Shown in pieces: positions 1-9,329 of a stretch of DNA of 64,000 bases. Position numbers and translations under genes: made by a program. Location of the stretch: the NCBI RefSeq assembly GCF_001083805.1, contig NZ_JXSK01000003.1, positions 62,001-126,000 of the forward strand, read 5' to 3'. Origin of the DNA: Photorhabdus luminescens subsp. luminescens. GTDB lineage: Bacteria > Pseudomonadota > Gammaproteobacteria > Enterobacterales > Enterobacteriaceae. The notes under the pieces are model-generated. The model searched no databases. It was given only the letters and a program-made list of their open reading frames with translations, and had not been told where the DNA came from. Position 1 is the first letter of the stretch. Each line of letters opens with the position of its first letter.

Positions 1-693
1 AATGATAAGTATTATTGGTAATAACCTTAAGATTAACGGTGGCATAAATCAATTCACCTCTGAACATTATGAATCCTATGTAATATAAACACAAAAAGCT
101 GCCATCAAACAACATCTATAGATCAAATTTACTGAATGGATGGCTGCTCATACATGACATTATAAAACCAAGTTATTCTGAGCAAGAAACCTTCAATGAG
201 AATAATTCCCTAAAAATTGGAAAAATTTCAGTCTTTAAACCTTTATTATATCGGGATGATATATCTAACCCTTCCTTATCTTCATCCTGTGCCAATTTAG
301 ACCATTCCGATGACAGCTTTACTTATTTAATCAACTTATGCTTTCGAATTACCCATTATATACTTATCCTCAATGGTAATTTTACTTTCAATTCTATATC
401 CAATTTCCTGCTTATGGGCATTATTAGGAAAGACTTTACATCTTGCGCATATGCAAAGTAGTTATATACAGCCTAATTATTTTTTTAAAATAGCATCACT
501 AACTTTAATGGCTTTTTCCATATCACTACTTTATTCATCAAATTTAGAGTATATCTCTAAATAACTTTGTTTAGTTCAAAGCCGGATTTTTCCTACTGGT
601 ATGATTAGAGAAAAATATATACGAAAAAGCACAAAAAAATTAAGGCCAGAGAATATCCGGCCTTAATTCGTTATTCCTCAACCACGCACAAGA
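1..693. other. AT-rich region without a convincing gene; possible decayed reading frame
   Basis: One plus-strand frame stays open from about 84 to 461 but has no start codon until its last 50 codons. It overlaps a second frame, 373-564, that reads as a hydrophobic 63-residue peptide with two likely membrane segments and no clear ribosome binding site. The two frames are offset by one base, so together they could be a frameshifted remnant of a small membrane protein. I do not recognise it. The right end holds the phoA terminator. Confidence 0.25.
636..668 (-). terminator. Rho-independent terminator of phoA
   Basis: Perfect 10-bp arms (638-647 and 659-668) enclose an 11-base loop. On the minus strand the stem is followed by a run of T. 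It lies 26 bases past the phoA stop codon. Confidence 0.8.
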
Positions 694-2136
694 TTACTTT
701 AACTGCATCGCATCACGTATCGTGAAGAACAGATCTGTCTGGTCAGTCAGACCCACAACATTAGCTGCCTGAGGACCATAAGCGGCCACCCTGAGTTGAG
801 TACCAGTATGTTCCTGTTCCTTACCCTCAGAAGTACCGTAATTTACCGCCATCACCCCACCATCTTTAGTGATTAATGCCTGAGTCAGCCCCGGAGATTT
901 TATATGGGCTTCAATAATCTGGCTGGAGTGAGCATGATCCGCAGTGACAATCACTAATGTGTCACCGTGCTTACGCGCATATTTCAAGCCAACTTGTACC
1001 GCCTCATCCAATGCGACAGTTTCACCAATCTGCCCACAAGGATTAGCTTTGTGATCCTGCTTATCAATAGAAGCACTCTCCACTTGTAAGAAGAAACCTT
1101 TTTTATTCCCTTTTAACAGATCAATGGCTTTATCCGTCATCTGCGCCAACGTCGGCGTATCAGGATTCCGTTTCGAGTTGACTTTACAAGTCACTGGGGG
1201 ATTATCAATATTACCGTGATAAACTGCTTTAGGCCCTTCCCAAGCAATGTCCATATTGTCTTCATGGAACAAGCCCAACAACGGTTTTTTCTGATCCGCT
1301 CTGGTAACGGATGCCAGTGACTTAGCATCCCGAACCAACTGATAACCCTGTTCCTGTGCCTGCTGTTCCAGCGTTTTATCCTTGCCAGCGCCGGCAACCG
1401 ATTTCTGGGCGAAAATCTTGGCGCCCCCACCTAATGTGACATCAGCACGAGCCGCTAATAATTGCTCTGTGATCGAACCACGCCCGCCATTTTCTAGCGC
1501 ATTAGTTGGACATTTTTCTATTGTCTCTTGCGGGCCATAACAATCACGGTTAGTGACATGCGCATACTGCGCCGCTGGCGTTGCATCCTGTATCCTAGCC
1601 GTCGTTATGTTGCCTGTTGCTTTACCATTCGCTTTTGCCAGCTCAAGCAGGGTTTGATGATCTTTTCCAAATACATCGACACCCAACGCGCCATTATAGG
1701 TTTTTATACCAGAAGACCAGGCAGTGGCAGAAGCGGCTGAATCCGTCGCATAGTTGGGTTTACGCGTCTTTTTATCCAGAGAATAGTGAGTGTATTGGCC
1801 GGTAAATGGCAAGGCATCAATTCCTTTAAAAAATCCACCCGCACCTTCCGCATAGTTACGGGCAATAGTAATCTCAGAATCCCCCATACCATCACCAATA
1901 AACAAAATAACGTTCTTAGCTTTATGATTATTTATCGCTGCTTTTAATGCCTCGGTCTGGTTTTGAGTCATACGGCGAGCGCCGCCAAATTCCGTAATAT
2001 CACCTTTTACCGCCCGACTTTCCGCCATAATTTGATCGGCATTTTGATCGCCAGCCGCCAACACCGGTAAGCTAACACCTGAAATTAAGGTAGAGACCAT
2101 AACTGCAACCAAACTTTTCGTATACTTGTTCGACAT
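694..2136 (-). CDS. phoA: Alkaline phosphatase PhoA
   Basis: Periplasmic phosphomonoesterase that frees phosphate from organic esters. The 480-residue protein starts with a Sec signal peptide (about residues 1-28, cleavage near LAA-GDQ). The metal-binding GDGMGDSE block is at residues 81-88 and the catalytic DSAASATAW block at 132-140, with nucleophile Ser133 equivalent to Ser102 of the mature E. coli enzyme. VTADHAHSS and EHTGTQ near the C-terminus supply the other zinc ligands. Length and motif order fit the family. It is transcribed alone: a Pho-box-like site lies upstream and a strong terminator downstream. The esterase gene upstream on the same strand is separated by 103 bases and probably not co-transcribed. 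Confidence 0.97.
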   Translation of the reverse strand: MSNKYTKSLVAVMVSTLISGVSLPVLAAGDQNADQIMAESRAVKGDITEFGGARRMTQNQTEALKAAINNHKAKNVILFIGDGMGDSEITIARNYAEGAGGFFKGIDALPFTGQYTHYSLDKKTRKPNYATDSAASATAWSSGIKTYNGALGVDVFGKDHQTLLELAKANGKATGNITTARIQDATPAAQYAHVTNRDCYGPQETIEKCPTNALENGGRGSITEQLLAARADVTLGGGAKIFAQKSVAGAGKDKTLEQQAQEQGYQLVRDAKSLASVTRADQKKPLLGLFHEDNMDIAWEGPKAVYHGNIDNPPVTCKVNSKRNPDTPTLAQMTDKAIDLLKGNKKGFFLQVESASIDKQDHKANPCGQIGETVALDEAVQVGLKYARKHGDTLVIVTADHAHSSQIIEAHIKSPGLTQALITKDGGVMAVNYGTSEGKEQEHTGTQLRVAAYGPQAANVVGLTDQTDLFFTIRDAMQLK

Positions 2137-2209
2137 TAAGATTTCCTTATTAAAACGTAATCGGAATAAAAATCATCGCTATCTGATAAAGGGATACTAA
2201 ATAAACTAT

Positions 2210-2227
2210 GTGACAGTTATGTGAAGA
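2210..2227 (-). promoter_or_regulatory. Putative Pho box upstream of phoA
   Basis: On the minus strand this reads TCTTCACATAACTGTCAC. The second 7-mer matches the PhoB half-site CTGTCAY exactly, the 4-base spacer is AT-rich, and the first half is weak (3 of 7 by eye). It lies about 75 bases before the phoA start, where phosphate-starvation control by PhoB is expected. Based on consensus only. Confidence 0.5.
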
Positions 2228-2239
2228 AAATAAATTAAC

Positions 2240-3808
2240 TCACCATTTTGCTACCAACGACCGGGTGCCGTGGTACAAGGTTTCACACCACGAAATATAA
2301 TTATGACCACTAGAAACTTCACTAGATTCAACTGGATAACCCTTCTGTAATAACGTCTCTTTCAGGCGACGATTATTATATAAAATGCCCTCCAATTCCC
2401 CCACACGGGTTTCAAACAAGCCCGCCTGTAAATAGAAACGCAGTGGTTTTTTCTCCGCTTTAGCAAATTCACGGATCAACCATTCCGGTTTTTCTCCCTG
2501 AGGGGCCCACCAATATGAACCAGACATACTAAGAACATTGCCAAACAATTCAGGATGATTAAACGCCACCCATGAAGATGCCAATCCACCATAACTGGAA
2601 CCTGAAATAATGGTACGCTCTGCCGGCACTTTAATACCCTGAGCAGCCAGCCACGGTATCAACTCACTCGCCATAAATGCAGCAAAATTAGGATTGGGCG
2701 GCAATTCCTGGCTCCGACGCGCACTATCCAGGCTATCAATAAACACCACATACATCGGCGGGATCTTGCCCTGTTCAATCAGGGAATCGAAAAATTTATC
2801 AATATAATACTGCTTACGGTAAATCTTCCCATCAAACAGCACCAACATAGCAGGCTGTTTCATCGGAGTAACCGGTTGATAAATCGCAATTTCCCGGCTA
2901 TTACCCAAAATCTTACTCTCAAGCTGATGAAGTCTCGTCGCTCCCTGCAAAGGCCATTGTTTGAATTGTGCGATATCACACAGAGTCGGTCTTAACGCCA
3001 GCAATGAATCATGGTTAAACGCATCTTCTGACACAGCCGGTACGACATTTTTATTCAACGGATCGGCTTGAGCAGTAATTAAAATCGACCTACGCTGTTC
3101 GTCAGCCGAGCCTTCAATCTGCGGCAAATCCGGCGCCAATCTATATTGCATCAAGGTATCTGACGGAATGATATAGCTGCGAAACCAAACATCAGTACCG
3201 GCCAAATGTGACATCGGATCATGATCGCCACTCGGCGCACCCAGAATAAAGACATTCGCTTTCGCTCCACGCCACAGGAAAGTGACGCGCTTATTCTTAT
3301 CATCATAATCTTCAATCAACGGCGCACCCTTGCGGGTTATTTCTCGCCAGAAGGCATGGGTACTTTTTCCTTGTGCGACTTCAATTTGGAGTTGTTTCAG
3401 GCGCGGGCTTTCTGGTTGTTGTCTGGCGTCATTATCCCTTGGGATATAAGGTGGAAATGACAATGTAAGCTGCCACGGTTCTCCTGCTTTGCCCTTGGCT
3501 GCCAACCGATATTTTCCCGTCCGAGGAACAGTAAAACCAATTGACTGACGAGCATCTATCGGATTATCAGTGAAAAGCGTGCGAATATGTTGTTGGCGAC
3601 CTTTCTGCACCACCAATTCCTGCATACCCAATGCCGATCCTTGGACATAATATTCAGGCTGAATTTTAAATTCAATACACGATATTCCCTGAGTATTAAA
3701 ATTCCCGGTTATTGCTTGCTGGTCTTGCTGAAATTTTATTTGGTAACACTGAGAGGCAAAGACATTAAAGGAAGCCATAAGAGCACATATCATTATGTTT
3801 ATTTTCAT
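2240..3808 (-). CDS. Periplasmic enterochelin-esterase-like protein (Fes/IroE type)
   Basis: A 522-residue protein with a signal peptide (about 1-18), an N-terminal beta-sandwich region as in the Fes N-terminal domain (roughly 150-260) and a C-terminal esterase-D-type alpha/beta hydrolase. The nucleophile elbow GSSYG is at 403-407 (Ser405) and the likely catalytic His is in SGHNY near 502. Fes-family enzymes cut the trilactone of catecholate siderophores to release iron. Fes itself is cytoplasmic; the signal peptide puts this protein in the periplasm like IroE. A Fur-like site precedes it. No siderophore biosynthesis or receptor gene is adjacent, so a different ester substrate is possible. 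Confidence 0.8.
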   Translation of the reverse strand: MKINIMICALMASFNVFASQCYQIKFQQDQQAITGNFNTQGISCIEFKIQPEYYVQGSALGMQELVVQKGRQQHIRTLFTDNPIDARQSIGFTVPRTGKYRLAAKGKAGEPWQLTLSFPPYIPRDNDARQQPESPRLKQLQIEVAQGKSTHAFWREITRKGAPLIEDYDDKNKRVTFLWRGAKANVFILGAPSGDHDPMSHLAGTDVWFRSYIIPSDTLMQYRLAPDLPQIEGSADEQRRSILITAQADPLNKNVVPAVSEDAFNHDSLLALRPTLCDIAQFKQWPLQGATRLHQLESKILGNSREIAIYQPVTPMKQPAMLVLFDGKIYRKQYYIDKFFDSLIEQGKIPPMYVVFIDSLDSARRSQELPPNPNFAAFMASELIPWLAAQGIKVPAERTIISGSSYGGLASSWVAFNHPELFGNVLSMSGSYWWAPQGEKPEWLIREFAKAEKKPLRFYLQAGLFETRVGELEGILYNNRRLKETLLQKGYPVESSEVSSGHNYISWCETLYHGTRSLVAKW

Positions 3809-3893
3809 TTTTTTCTCTTTTTTAATTGTTGATTATTAGTATTCAATTTTTTAACTCAGCAAATCATGCACTAATTTCTTATTTAATAAGAAG

Positions 3894-3912
3894 AACAATT
3901 ACTATCATTAAT
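3894..3912 (-). promoter_or_regulatory. Possible Fur box upstream of the esterase gene
   Basis: The minus strand contains a TTAATGATAGTAATTGTT stretch that resembles the NATWAT repeat array of Fur sites, about 14 of 19 positions by eye. It lies about 90 bases before the esterase start. Iron control would fit a siderophore esterase, but the local base composition makes chance matches likely. Confidence 0.35.
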
Positions 3913-4075
3913 ATAACAAACTGTGTGTTAACTTTCACTAATAAAACATAAATATGTCAAAATATTTCAGAGAAATGATTATCTAACCTGATAAAATAAT
4001 TTATAGGCGGATAGATAATTCAACATATTGACATTATATTAGTTAAACCACCTCATACTCTAAAAAATTAAACAA

Positions 4076-4102
4076 TAAAAAAGCGGGATATAATCTATCC
4101 CG
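4076..4102 (-). terminator. Terminator of the HpaB-type monooxygenase gene
   Basis: Seven-base arms (4084-4090 and 4096-4102) are followed on the minus strand by C and six T. It lies 60 bases past the stop codon. Confidence 0.75.
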
Positions 4103-4161
4103 ACGCTGAAAATTTAATGAAAATAACATGGCTTAACTGTATCTGAATGAAATCCCCTAAT

Positions 4162-5613
4162 TCAACTCACATCAATAGAATCTAAAATCCCTCTGCACAT
4201 ACTCTTAGCAAAATCCCAATCATATTTATCATAAAGACGAGACAGAGCAACATGACGGGCTCCTGAATAGAATATCTCATATTGAGTATGACGTGATGCA
4301 AATTCAGACCCGATCGCATCCCACACCAATTTCAATAATTTCACTCGTTCAATGGGCGCCAGTAAAGTTGAATATTGTGTTTTTTCTATTAAGTCACGAA
4401 TTTCTGGGTTTGCTAAATCAATATAATTTGACGGTAACATAATCACGCCGCCGCCTGAAAGTTTTCTGATGTTTTCTATCACCTTTGGATAAGTTGACTG
4501 CAATACAACCTGGCAAGCATATAGTTGTAATCGATTGGGAATATAATACTCATTATATCGATCAGGATGACTAATCAAGCCACGAAAGAGCCCTTCAATA
4601 TTCGTGGCATAGCAAGCAAGTTCAGCTAATGACTCACGAACCGCAGGAAACTCATTGACGCCTATAGCTTCGGTAAGTTGATGGGCCAAACCCGTTAAAA
4701 AATGCAGCTTAACAGCATACCGAGCCATACCCTGAACATCCATTAAAACATCAGCGCTCGTTGCCAGAAATTGCTGGCGACACATCTCCGTATTTTTATA
4801 AACAAAAACTCTTTCCCACGGAACAAAAACATCATCGAAATAAACGACAGCATCATTTTCGTCAAATTGATGCGCTAAAGGAGAATCAAATTTATTGCTG
4901 CCTATTTCATAGGATTTTCTGGAAAGAATTTTTATCCCTTTCGTATTCAACGGTAATGCGAAAGACAAAGCATATTTATCATCCACTCCCTCTTTGAGCG
5001 GATTCAATACGCCAACAACAACTTCTTCTGCAAGGACAGCAGCCGTTCCTAACATCTTAGCCCCGCGAACAATTATTCCTTGCGGTTTTTCTTCCAATAC
5101 ACCAAGAGTATGAAATACGTTTTTTACATGTTCACTGGGCATTTTAGATCGATCGCCCTGCGGATTAATTAATGTGAAAGCCAAATAAATATCGTTATCG
5201 CGGACATATAAATAGTAATTTTTTAACGCCTCAGCCCTATCCTTGGAATATTCCTCAAATATTTCCAGATGAGTCATCATGCCAGCAATACCAGAAGAAA
5301 CATGGTCAGGGCTTCTACCTAACCAACCACAACTCCGCATTGCCCAATCATATGCGGCTTCACCTCTGGCAATTAATTTCTCTCGAGTAGTAGGAAGTTC
5401 CCAATATAAACCAACACGTTTACCAGCAGAAGTTTCGAACGTCATTCGATCAGCGTGTTCTGCCTGATAATCATAAAGTGAAGCTACCGTTCTGATTGCA
5501 TTCCGGAAAGCAGGGTGATCCACATGATTCGTGATCTTTTCTCCATTCAGAAAAATGGTTCTTCCATCACGCAGACTTTCAATATACTCCTCACCTGTTC
5601 TAGCTCTAGACAT
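4162..5613 (-). CDS. 4-hydroxyphenylacetate 3-hydroxylase (HpaB/PvcC)-type monooxygenase
   Basis: A 483-residue flavin-dependent phenol hydroxylase, the expected family length. Recognised from RTGEEYIESLRDGR at the N-terminus and from the central block with REP-independent substrate-loop sequences typical of HpaB/PvcC. The family ortho-hydroxylates phenols using reduced FAD from a partner reductase. The ATG at 5613 is preferred over one 14 codons upstream because TGAGGAAG lies 6 bases before it. No HpaC-type reductase gene is nearby. A glutathione S-transferase gene lies upstream on the same strand, separated by an ERIC element, so the two may be co-expressed on a detoxification or natural-product task. 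Substrate not inferable. Confidence 0.85.
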   Translation of the reverse strand: MSRARTGEEYIESLRDGRTIFLNGEKITNHVDHPAFRNAIRTVASLYDYQAEHADRMTFETSAGKRVGLYWELPTTREKLIARGEAAYDWAMRSCGWLGRSPDHVSSGIAGMMTHLEIFEEYSKDRAEALKNYYLYVRDNDIYLAFTLINPQGDRSKMPSEHVKNVFHTLGVLEEKPQGIIVRGAKMLGTAAVLAEEVVVGVLNPLKEGVDDKYALSFALPLNTKGIKILSRKSYEIGSNKFDSPLAHQFDENDAVVYFDDVFVPWERVFVYKNTEMCRQQFLATSADVLMDVQGMARYAVKLHFLTGLAHQLTEAIGVNEFPAVRESLAELACYATNIEGLFRGLISHPDRYNEYYIPNRLQLYACQVVLQSTYPKVIENIRKLSGGGVIMLPSNYIDLANPEIRDLIEKTQYSTLLAPIERVKLLKLVWDAIGSEFASRHTQYEIFYSGARHVALSRLYDKYDWDFAKSMCRGILDSIDVS

Positions 5614-5644
5614 TAATGACTTCCTCAGAAATGGGATTGATTTT

Positions 5645-5769
5645 ATACCCGTCATCTTTCAAGTTGCCTCTTTGTTGGCTGCGCTCACTCACCCCGGTCA
5701 CATAGTTATCTATGCTCCCGGGGATTCGCTCCTTTGCCGTCGCGATGCATCTTGAAATCCATTGGGTAT
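5645..5769. repeat. ERIC-type intergenic repeat (copy 1)
   Basis: A 125-bp imperfect palindrome bounded by ATACCC and GGGTAT. Its core carries the conserved ERIC blocks for GCTCCCGGGGATTC and CACTCACCCCGGTCAC. It lies between the GST stop and the monooxygenase start, where its RNA hairpin could affect transcript processing. Copy 2, of the same length and opposite orientation, is at 41771-41895. Confidence 0.9.
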
Positions 5770-5838
5770 CGGTAAATCGATCTTCAAAGGCGCAATAATT
5801 CCTTGCCTTGCTATCGAGCACTGCATTTGATATATAAA

Positions 5839-6462
5839 TTAAGGGCCGGTCGCCGGCTCCGGTATTATAATCCCACGTTGCACTGCGGGCCTTAAGGCTA
5901 TACGTTCGTGCCATGCGCTTAGATATTCATGGTGACTAAAATCAAAATCAATAATTTTGGCAATATGAGTCCAACCAAAATTGGCAATATCGGCAATGGA
6001 ATACTCATCTCCGGCCAAAAAGGGACGATCACTAAGCCGTTTATTCAGGGTAGAGAAAGCTTCTTCCGTTAAGCGGCGATAACGCTGTATAGCCGTATGA
6101 TTTTTTTCAGTCGCGAATATTTCAAAGTGAACCCGTTGTCCCAATATCGGCCCGACGCTAGAAGAATGAAATGTTAACCACATAATCGCCTGCCAACGGC
6201 TTTTAAATTCTTCCGGCAATAATTGGTTAGTTTTAGCAGCCAGATAAAGCAGAATCGCCGACGACTCAAAAAGCGTTACATCCGTACTTTCATCAACAAG
6301 TACCGGTATACGCCCGTGGGGATTTAACTGTAAAAACTCAGGTTCTCTATTTTCACCCTGATCAATTCGTATATGCTTTAATACATATGGCAATCCCAAC
6401 TCTTCCAAAGCAATTGTAATCTTATATCCATTTGGAGAACTATCAGTGTATAAGTAGATCAT
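5839..6462 (-). CDS. Glutathione S-transferase family protein
   Basis: A 207-residue cytosolic GST with an N-terminal thioredoxin-like domain (YTDSSPNGYKITIALEELG, residues 4-22, and the cis-Pro/Glu-Ser glutathione site HGRIPVLVDE...LFESSAI) and a C-terminal helical domain (FLAGDEYSIADIANFGW). Closest by eye to the YfcG/YghU class. The start at 6462 is chosen because GAGGGGAGA lies upstream; the frame extends 31 codons further without a good site. It lies upstream of the HpaB-type gene on the same strand and may conjugate or reduce a quinone made by it, which is inference. Confidence 0.88.
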   Translation of the reverse strand: MIYLYTDSSPNGYKITIALEELGLPYVLKHIRIDQGENREPEFLQLNPHGRIPVLVDESTDVTLFESSAILLYLAAKTNQLLPEEFKSRWQAIMWLTFHSSSVGPILGQRVHFEIFATEKNHTAIQRYRRLTEEAFSTLNKRLSDRPFLAGDEYSIADIANFGWTHIAKIIDFDFSHHEYLSAWHERIALRPAVQRGIIIPEPATGP

Positions 6463-6740
6463 CTCGCTATATCTCCCCTCAAGATAAATATTTAATAATT
6501 TAACTACTAAAATATCACTCGCATTTAAAATATTACCCTGTATACCGCTAAACAAATGAAAATATCATTAATTCTCAAAAATTGGAAATAAATATCACGG
6601 TGTCCCTTTCTAAACGCATAAATGGAATTTATTGTGTTGTCGGCAAAGAAAGAGAATATCAAAGTACACAAGAAAGCTATCTACCTTCTTATGGTCAATT
6701 GATCATGAAAAATCACAGTGACATATCACAACGACTCAAA

Positions 6741-6989
6741 TTAGTTCCAAGCTAATGAACCTTCTCCCACGCAATCGTCAGACAAATCAGACTGCTCGAC
6801 AAACCAATCAATAATATTAACAATTTCAGGTCGAAACAGGGTTTCTGGTAATATCACCGCATAATAAGCAAATCGGGAGTGCCATTTTTTTCTAGTTTCC
6901 TGTTTGGCTGATGAACAGCAATTCGTTACAGTTGGCAGAGGGAGGCTTTCGACTGACCCTTCCCCCTCTGTTTTTACCTTATTTTGCAA
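6741..6989 (-). pseudogene. LysR-type regulator C-terminal stub
   Basis: An 82-residue frame whose only upstream start is a TTG overlapping the end of the 232-residue gene. From about residue 38 it reads HSRFAYYAVILPETLFRPE then IIDWFVEQ, which resembles the last 30 residues of LysR-family effector domains (AYYLV-P-...-FRDWL). The first third does not look like LysR and is probably read-through of the junction. I interpret it as the tail of a regulator whose body was replaced when the neighbouring genes arrived. Translational coupling to the upstream gene is possible, so a short product cannot be excluded. Confidence 0.45.
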
Positions 6990-7677
6990 CCTTTATCTGT
7001 TCGGGAGAAATAACACCAGGAGTAAGGTGCTTACCGGAGAGGTAAAGCTGACCTCTATATAACCGGGAACCATCAATATCGACAGTTTCGTTAGGATAAT
7101 AGGCAAGGTTCAGCTCGCCACCTATACCATCATCTTCAATTTCATCCCTCAGATAAAGAGCCCAGTCCAGTCTGGTTAGCGGGATATCCTTAACTTCAAA
7201 TGTCTTATTGACATCTGAAAAAATGAAACTTTTTGAGGCGTTGATATACAATTCATTGTCATCAGGCGACAGGGAAAAAGATGGTTTTTCATACTTAATT
7301 AAATAACCTGTTCCCACTGATTCAGCCCAGTCAGTGATCCAGCTGGAACTCCTTATCAGGAAGTCGTGAAGGTCTTTTTTTTCTTTGAGATAATTAGCAT
7401 GCCCTATTGGGAAATTACTAACATAATAGGCAAAACCACCTAATTCAGGGCGAACATTGTTTAAATAGTCGTTGAAGAAATAAGGCAGCTTCTCTTGGAC
7501 GGTTTTTATAAATGAATCAAAGTTAAGAATTAATTTGAATTTCAGGTTGTATCGAACGCCTGATTGATTATCCGGTCCTCTAATTCCTGTCTCCACATTT
7601 CCGCTTTCAAACTCAAGTTTCATTCCTTCAAGTTTTACGGGCTCTCTTGACATGGTCTTTTCATTAATCTGAAGCAT
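6979..7677 (-). CDS. Hypothetical protein, 232 residues
   Basis: Not recognised. The start is well supported: AAGGAGGAGTC immediately precedes the ATG at 7677. The protein is acidic, without signal peptide or membrane segment, and rich in aromatic residues and predicted beta strands (for example NLKFKLILNF and GFAYYVSNFP). It is divergent from the crystallin-like gene at 7941, with 263 bases between them, and the two may form one accessory unit. It ends against a LysR stub, which suggests arrival by insertion. Confidence 0.6.
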   Translation of the reverse strand: MLQINEKTMSREPVKLEGMKLEFESGNVETGIRGPDNQSGVRYNLKFKLILNFDSFIKTVQEKLPYFFNDYLNNVRPELGGFAYYVSNFPIGHANYLKEKKDLHDFLIRSSSWITDWAESVGTGYLIKYEKPSFSLSPDDNELYINASKSFIFSDVNKTFEVKDIPLTRLDWALYLRDEIEDDGIGGELNLAYYPNETVDIDGSRLYRGQLYLSGKHLTPGVISPEQIKVAK

Positions 7678-7940
7678 GACTCCTCCTTAAAATTCTGACT
7701 CATTGAAAAGGATAAACTACAATATTAAAGATAGCGAAGAAATGGGTTTTATCAATCTGTCATGAGAAAAAGACAGGTAAATTTATACGCATGCATCATA
7801 CTATTTAATACTATTACGCATTTTTCTGTCGGTTGCTGACTTTACAAATTTATGTCGGTGAGCTAAGTATAAATATGTTACGGGATATACGTAATGAAAT
7901 AATATCTGAACCTAATTTTCACCTTACAGGATATATTTTT

Positions 7941-9329
7941 ATGAAAAAAGCAGATGATGTGCAGTTAATCAGAGGCGGTAAAGGTAAAGGCGCATGCCCG
8001 GCCGGGAAATTGTGTCTCTACACTCATGTCAGTTATAACCAGGAAGATACTGACGGAAATATCCTGGCCATCGGTCCGGATATACAACTGGATGAGGCAC
8101 AACTGGCATCTTATGGCTTTATTGTCGGGGGACGCCACGGTGTCTCAGGCGTGGTCAATAAAATGAGCAAAGCCGGAACACTGGTTTCCGGCCTTCATAT
8201 CAATGGCGAAACACTCAGGGTCGAGGCAGGAACGGATTTTCCTGACTTGACTAAGCACACTTTTCCGGGAGGAGGTACATGGAATGATGCCACACGGTCT
8301 GTTGTGTCGGCTCCTGTGGAACGGGTCACGCTGATAATAATGCTGGAAAATGGCATTTCGCTGGCTGTTGACCAGACCATTGAAACGCAATTAAAAATAA
8401 AAAATGAGAGTGCGGTTGCCGTAAACGGAGCAACGATAGATTTTGTGTCCGGCGATCCCGCGAAGGTCTCCGTGGGGAATTTTAACCGTACAGTAAATAT
8501 TCCAGCGAATGACACAGTCACAGTTAAAATTCCGTTAACGGGACACAGTAAGGGAAGTACAACGCTGACGGCACATCTGCATACGCCGCTCGGCATAATT
8601 AATCATGGCGATAATGTGAAGAAAACAAACGCTAACGTCACGGAAAGGTCGGTAACAATCAGGATGTTAATGGCGAGACAAATGGAAATTACAGGCGGTG
8701 TGCTGTCCTATGCTCCCCTTGACATCAGAAATGAAAGTAATATTGAGATAGCTGGTGTCGTGCTGGAGCCCGTCTCCGGAAATACCGCCGTTCTGACAGT
8801 TGGGGAATTTAATACTACTGTAACCCTTCCAGCAGCGGACACACTGAGGGTGAATATTCCCGTCACAGGAGTGAATGCCGGTACCGCATTGCTGGCAACC
8901 TCCCTCACGCTTCCCTCCGGAATAATCAATGCGGGTGACAGCCAGATACAATCTCAAGTAACGGTCGTCACTGTTCGGGACCTTAACGTGGACCAGAAGC
9001 TCCTCGGACACTGGCAGAAAGTCTGGGACCAGCCGGAGTGGATCTATAATTACGAATTGACCTTAAAATCTGAAAGTTTACGGGTTGTAAAATGGCGTCT
9101 GACGTTCCTCCTGCAGAAAGGCGCAGTGCTTGATCCTGACTGGCTGGAAACACAGAAGGACTGGCTGGAGGTGGACGGCGAAACAGAAGGCTTTATTGCT
9201 CTGATAAATAAAACTGGTCACACCATTGATCCGGGAGTGGAGCTTAAGCTCGCGGTCCAGCTCCTTTATCCCAGGAAAGCGGATGAGTACAACGAGCTTT
9301 ATAATCTTCGTTTAAGGCAGGAGCTTTAA
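7941..9329 (+). CDS. Crystallin/I36-like domain protein with two internal repeats
   Basis: A 462-residue protein. Residues 16-122 carry CPAGKLCLYTHVSYN, then GVSGVVNKM and WNDATRSVVSA; this CPxGxxCLY plus W-D-x-A-x-SVV layout is typical of beta/gamma-crystallin-like and peptidase-inhibitor I36 proteins. Residues 128-225 and 237-334 are a duplicated Ig-like module (KNES...VSG...VGNFN-TV-IPA-DT...IP-TG...GIIN-GD versus RNES...VSG...VGEFN-TV-LPA-DT...IPVTG...GIINAGD). Residues 344-462 form a Trp-rich beta domain resembling a carbohydrate-binding module. The ATG at 7941 is chosen over an upstream one because ACAGGA precedes it. No Sec signal is visible. Function unknown; binding to a surface, sugar or protease is plausible. 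Confidence 0.65.
   Translation: MKKADDVQLIRGGKGKGACPAGKLCLYTHVSYNQEDTDGNILAIGPDIQLDEAQLASYGFIVGGRHGVSGVVNKMSKAGTLVSGLHINGETLRVEAGTDFPDLTKHTFPGGGTWNDATRSVVSAPVERVTLIIMLENGISLAVDQTIETQLKIKNESAVAVNGATIDFVSGDPAKVSVGNFNRTVNIPANDTVTVKIPLTGHSKGSTTLTAHLHTPLGIINHGDNVKKTNANVTERSVTIRMLMARQMEITGGVLSYAPLDIRNESNIEIAGVVLEPVSGNTAVLTVGEFNTTVTLPAADTLRVNIPVTGVNAGTALLATSLTLPSGIINAGDSQIQSQVTVVTVRDLNVDQKLLGHWQKVWDQPEWIYNYELTLKSESLRVVKWRLTFLLQKGAVLDPDWLETQKDWLEVDGETEGFIALINKTGHTIDPGVELKLAVQLLYPRKADEYNELYNLRLRQEL

Larger units (their letters stand above)
3809..4161. other. AT-rich intergenic region
   Basis: No gene seen. It holds the putative Fur site of the esterase gene and the terminator of the downstream-lying monooxygenase gene. 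Confidence 0.6.

Noticed and set aside
5645-5769. Insertion sequence or MITE at the GST/monooxygenase junction
   Set aside because: The core matches ERIC consensus blocks, both copies are 125 bp, and there is no transposase or clear target duplication.
6600-6755. 51-codon plus-strand frame starting at GTG
   Set aside because: No ribosome binding site, no recognised motif, and it overlaps the LysR stub and the GST upstream region; too weak to call a gene.
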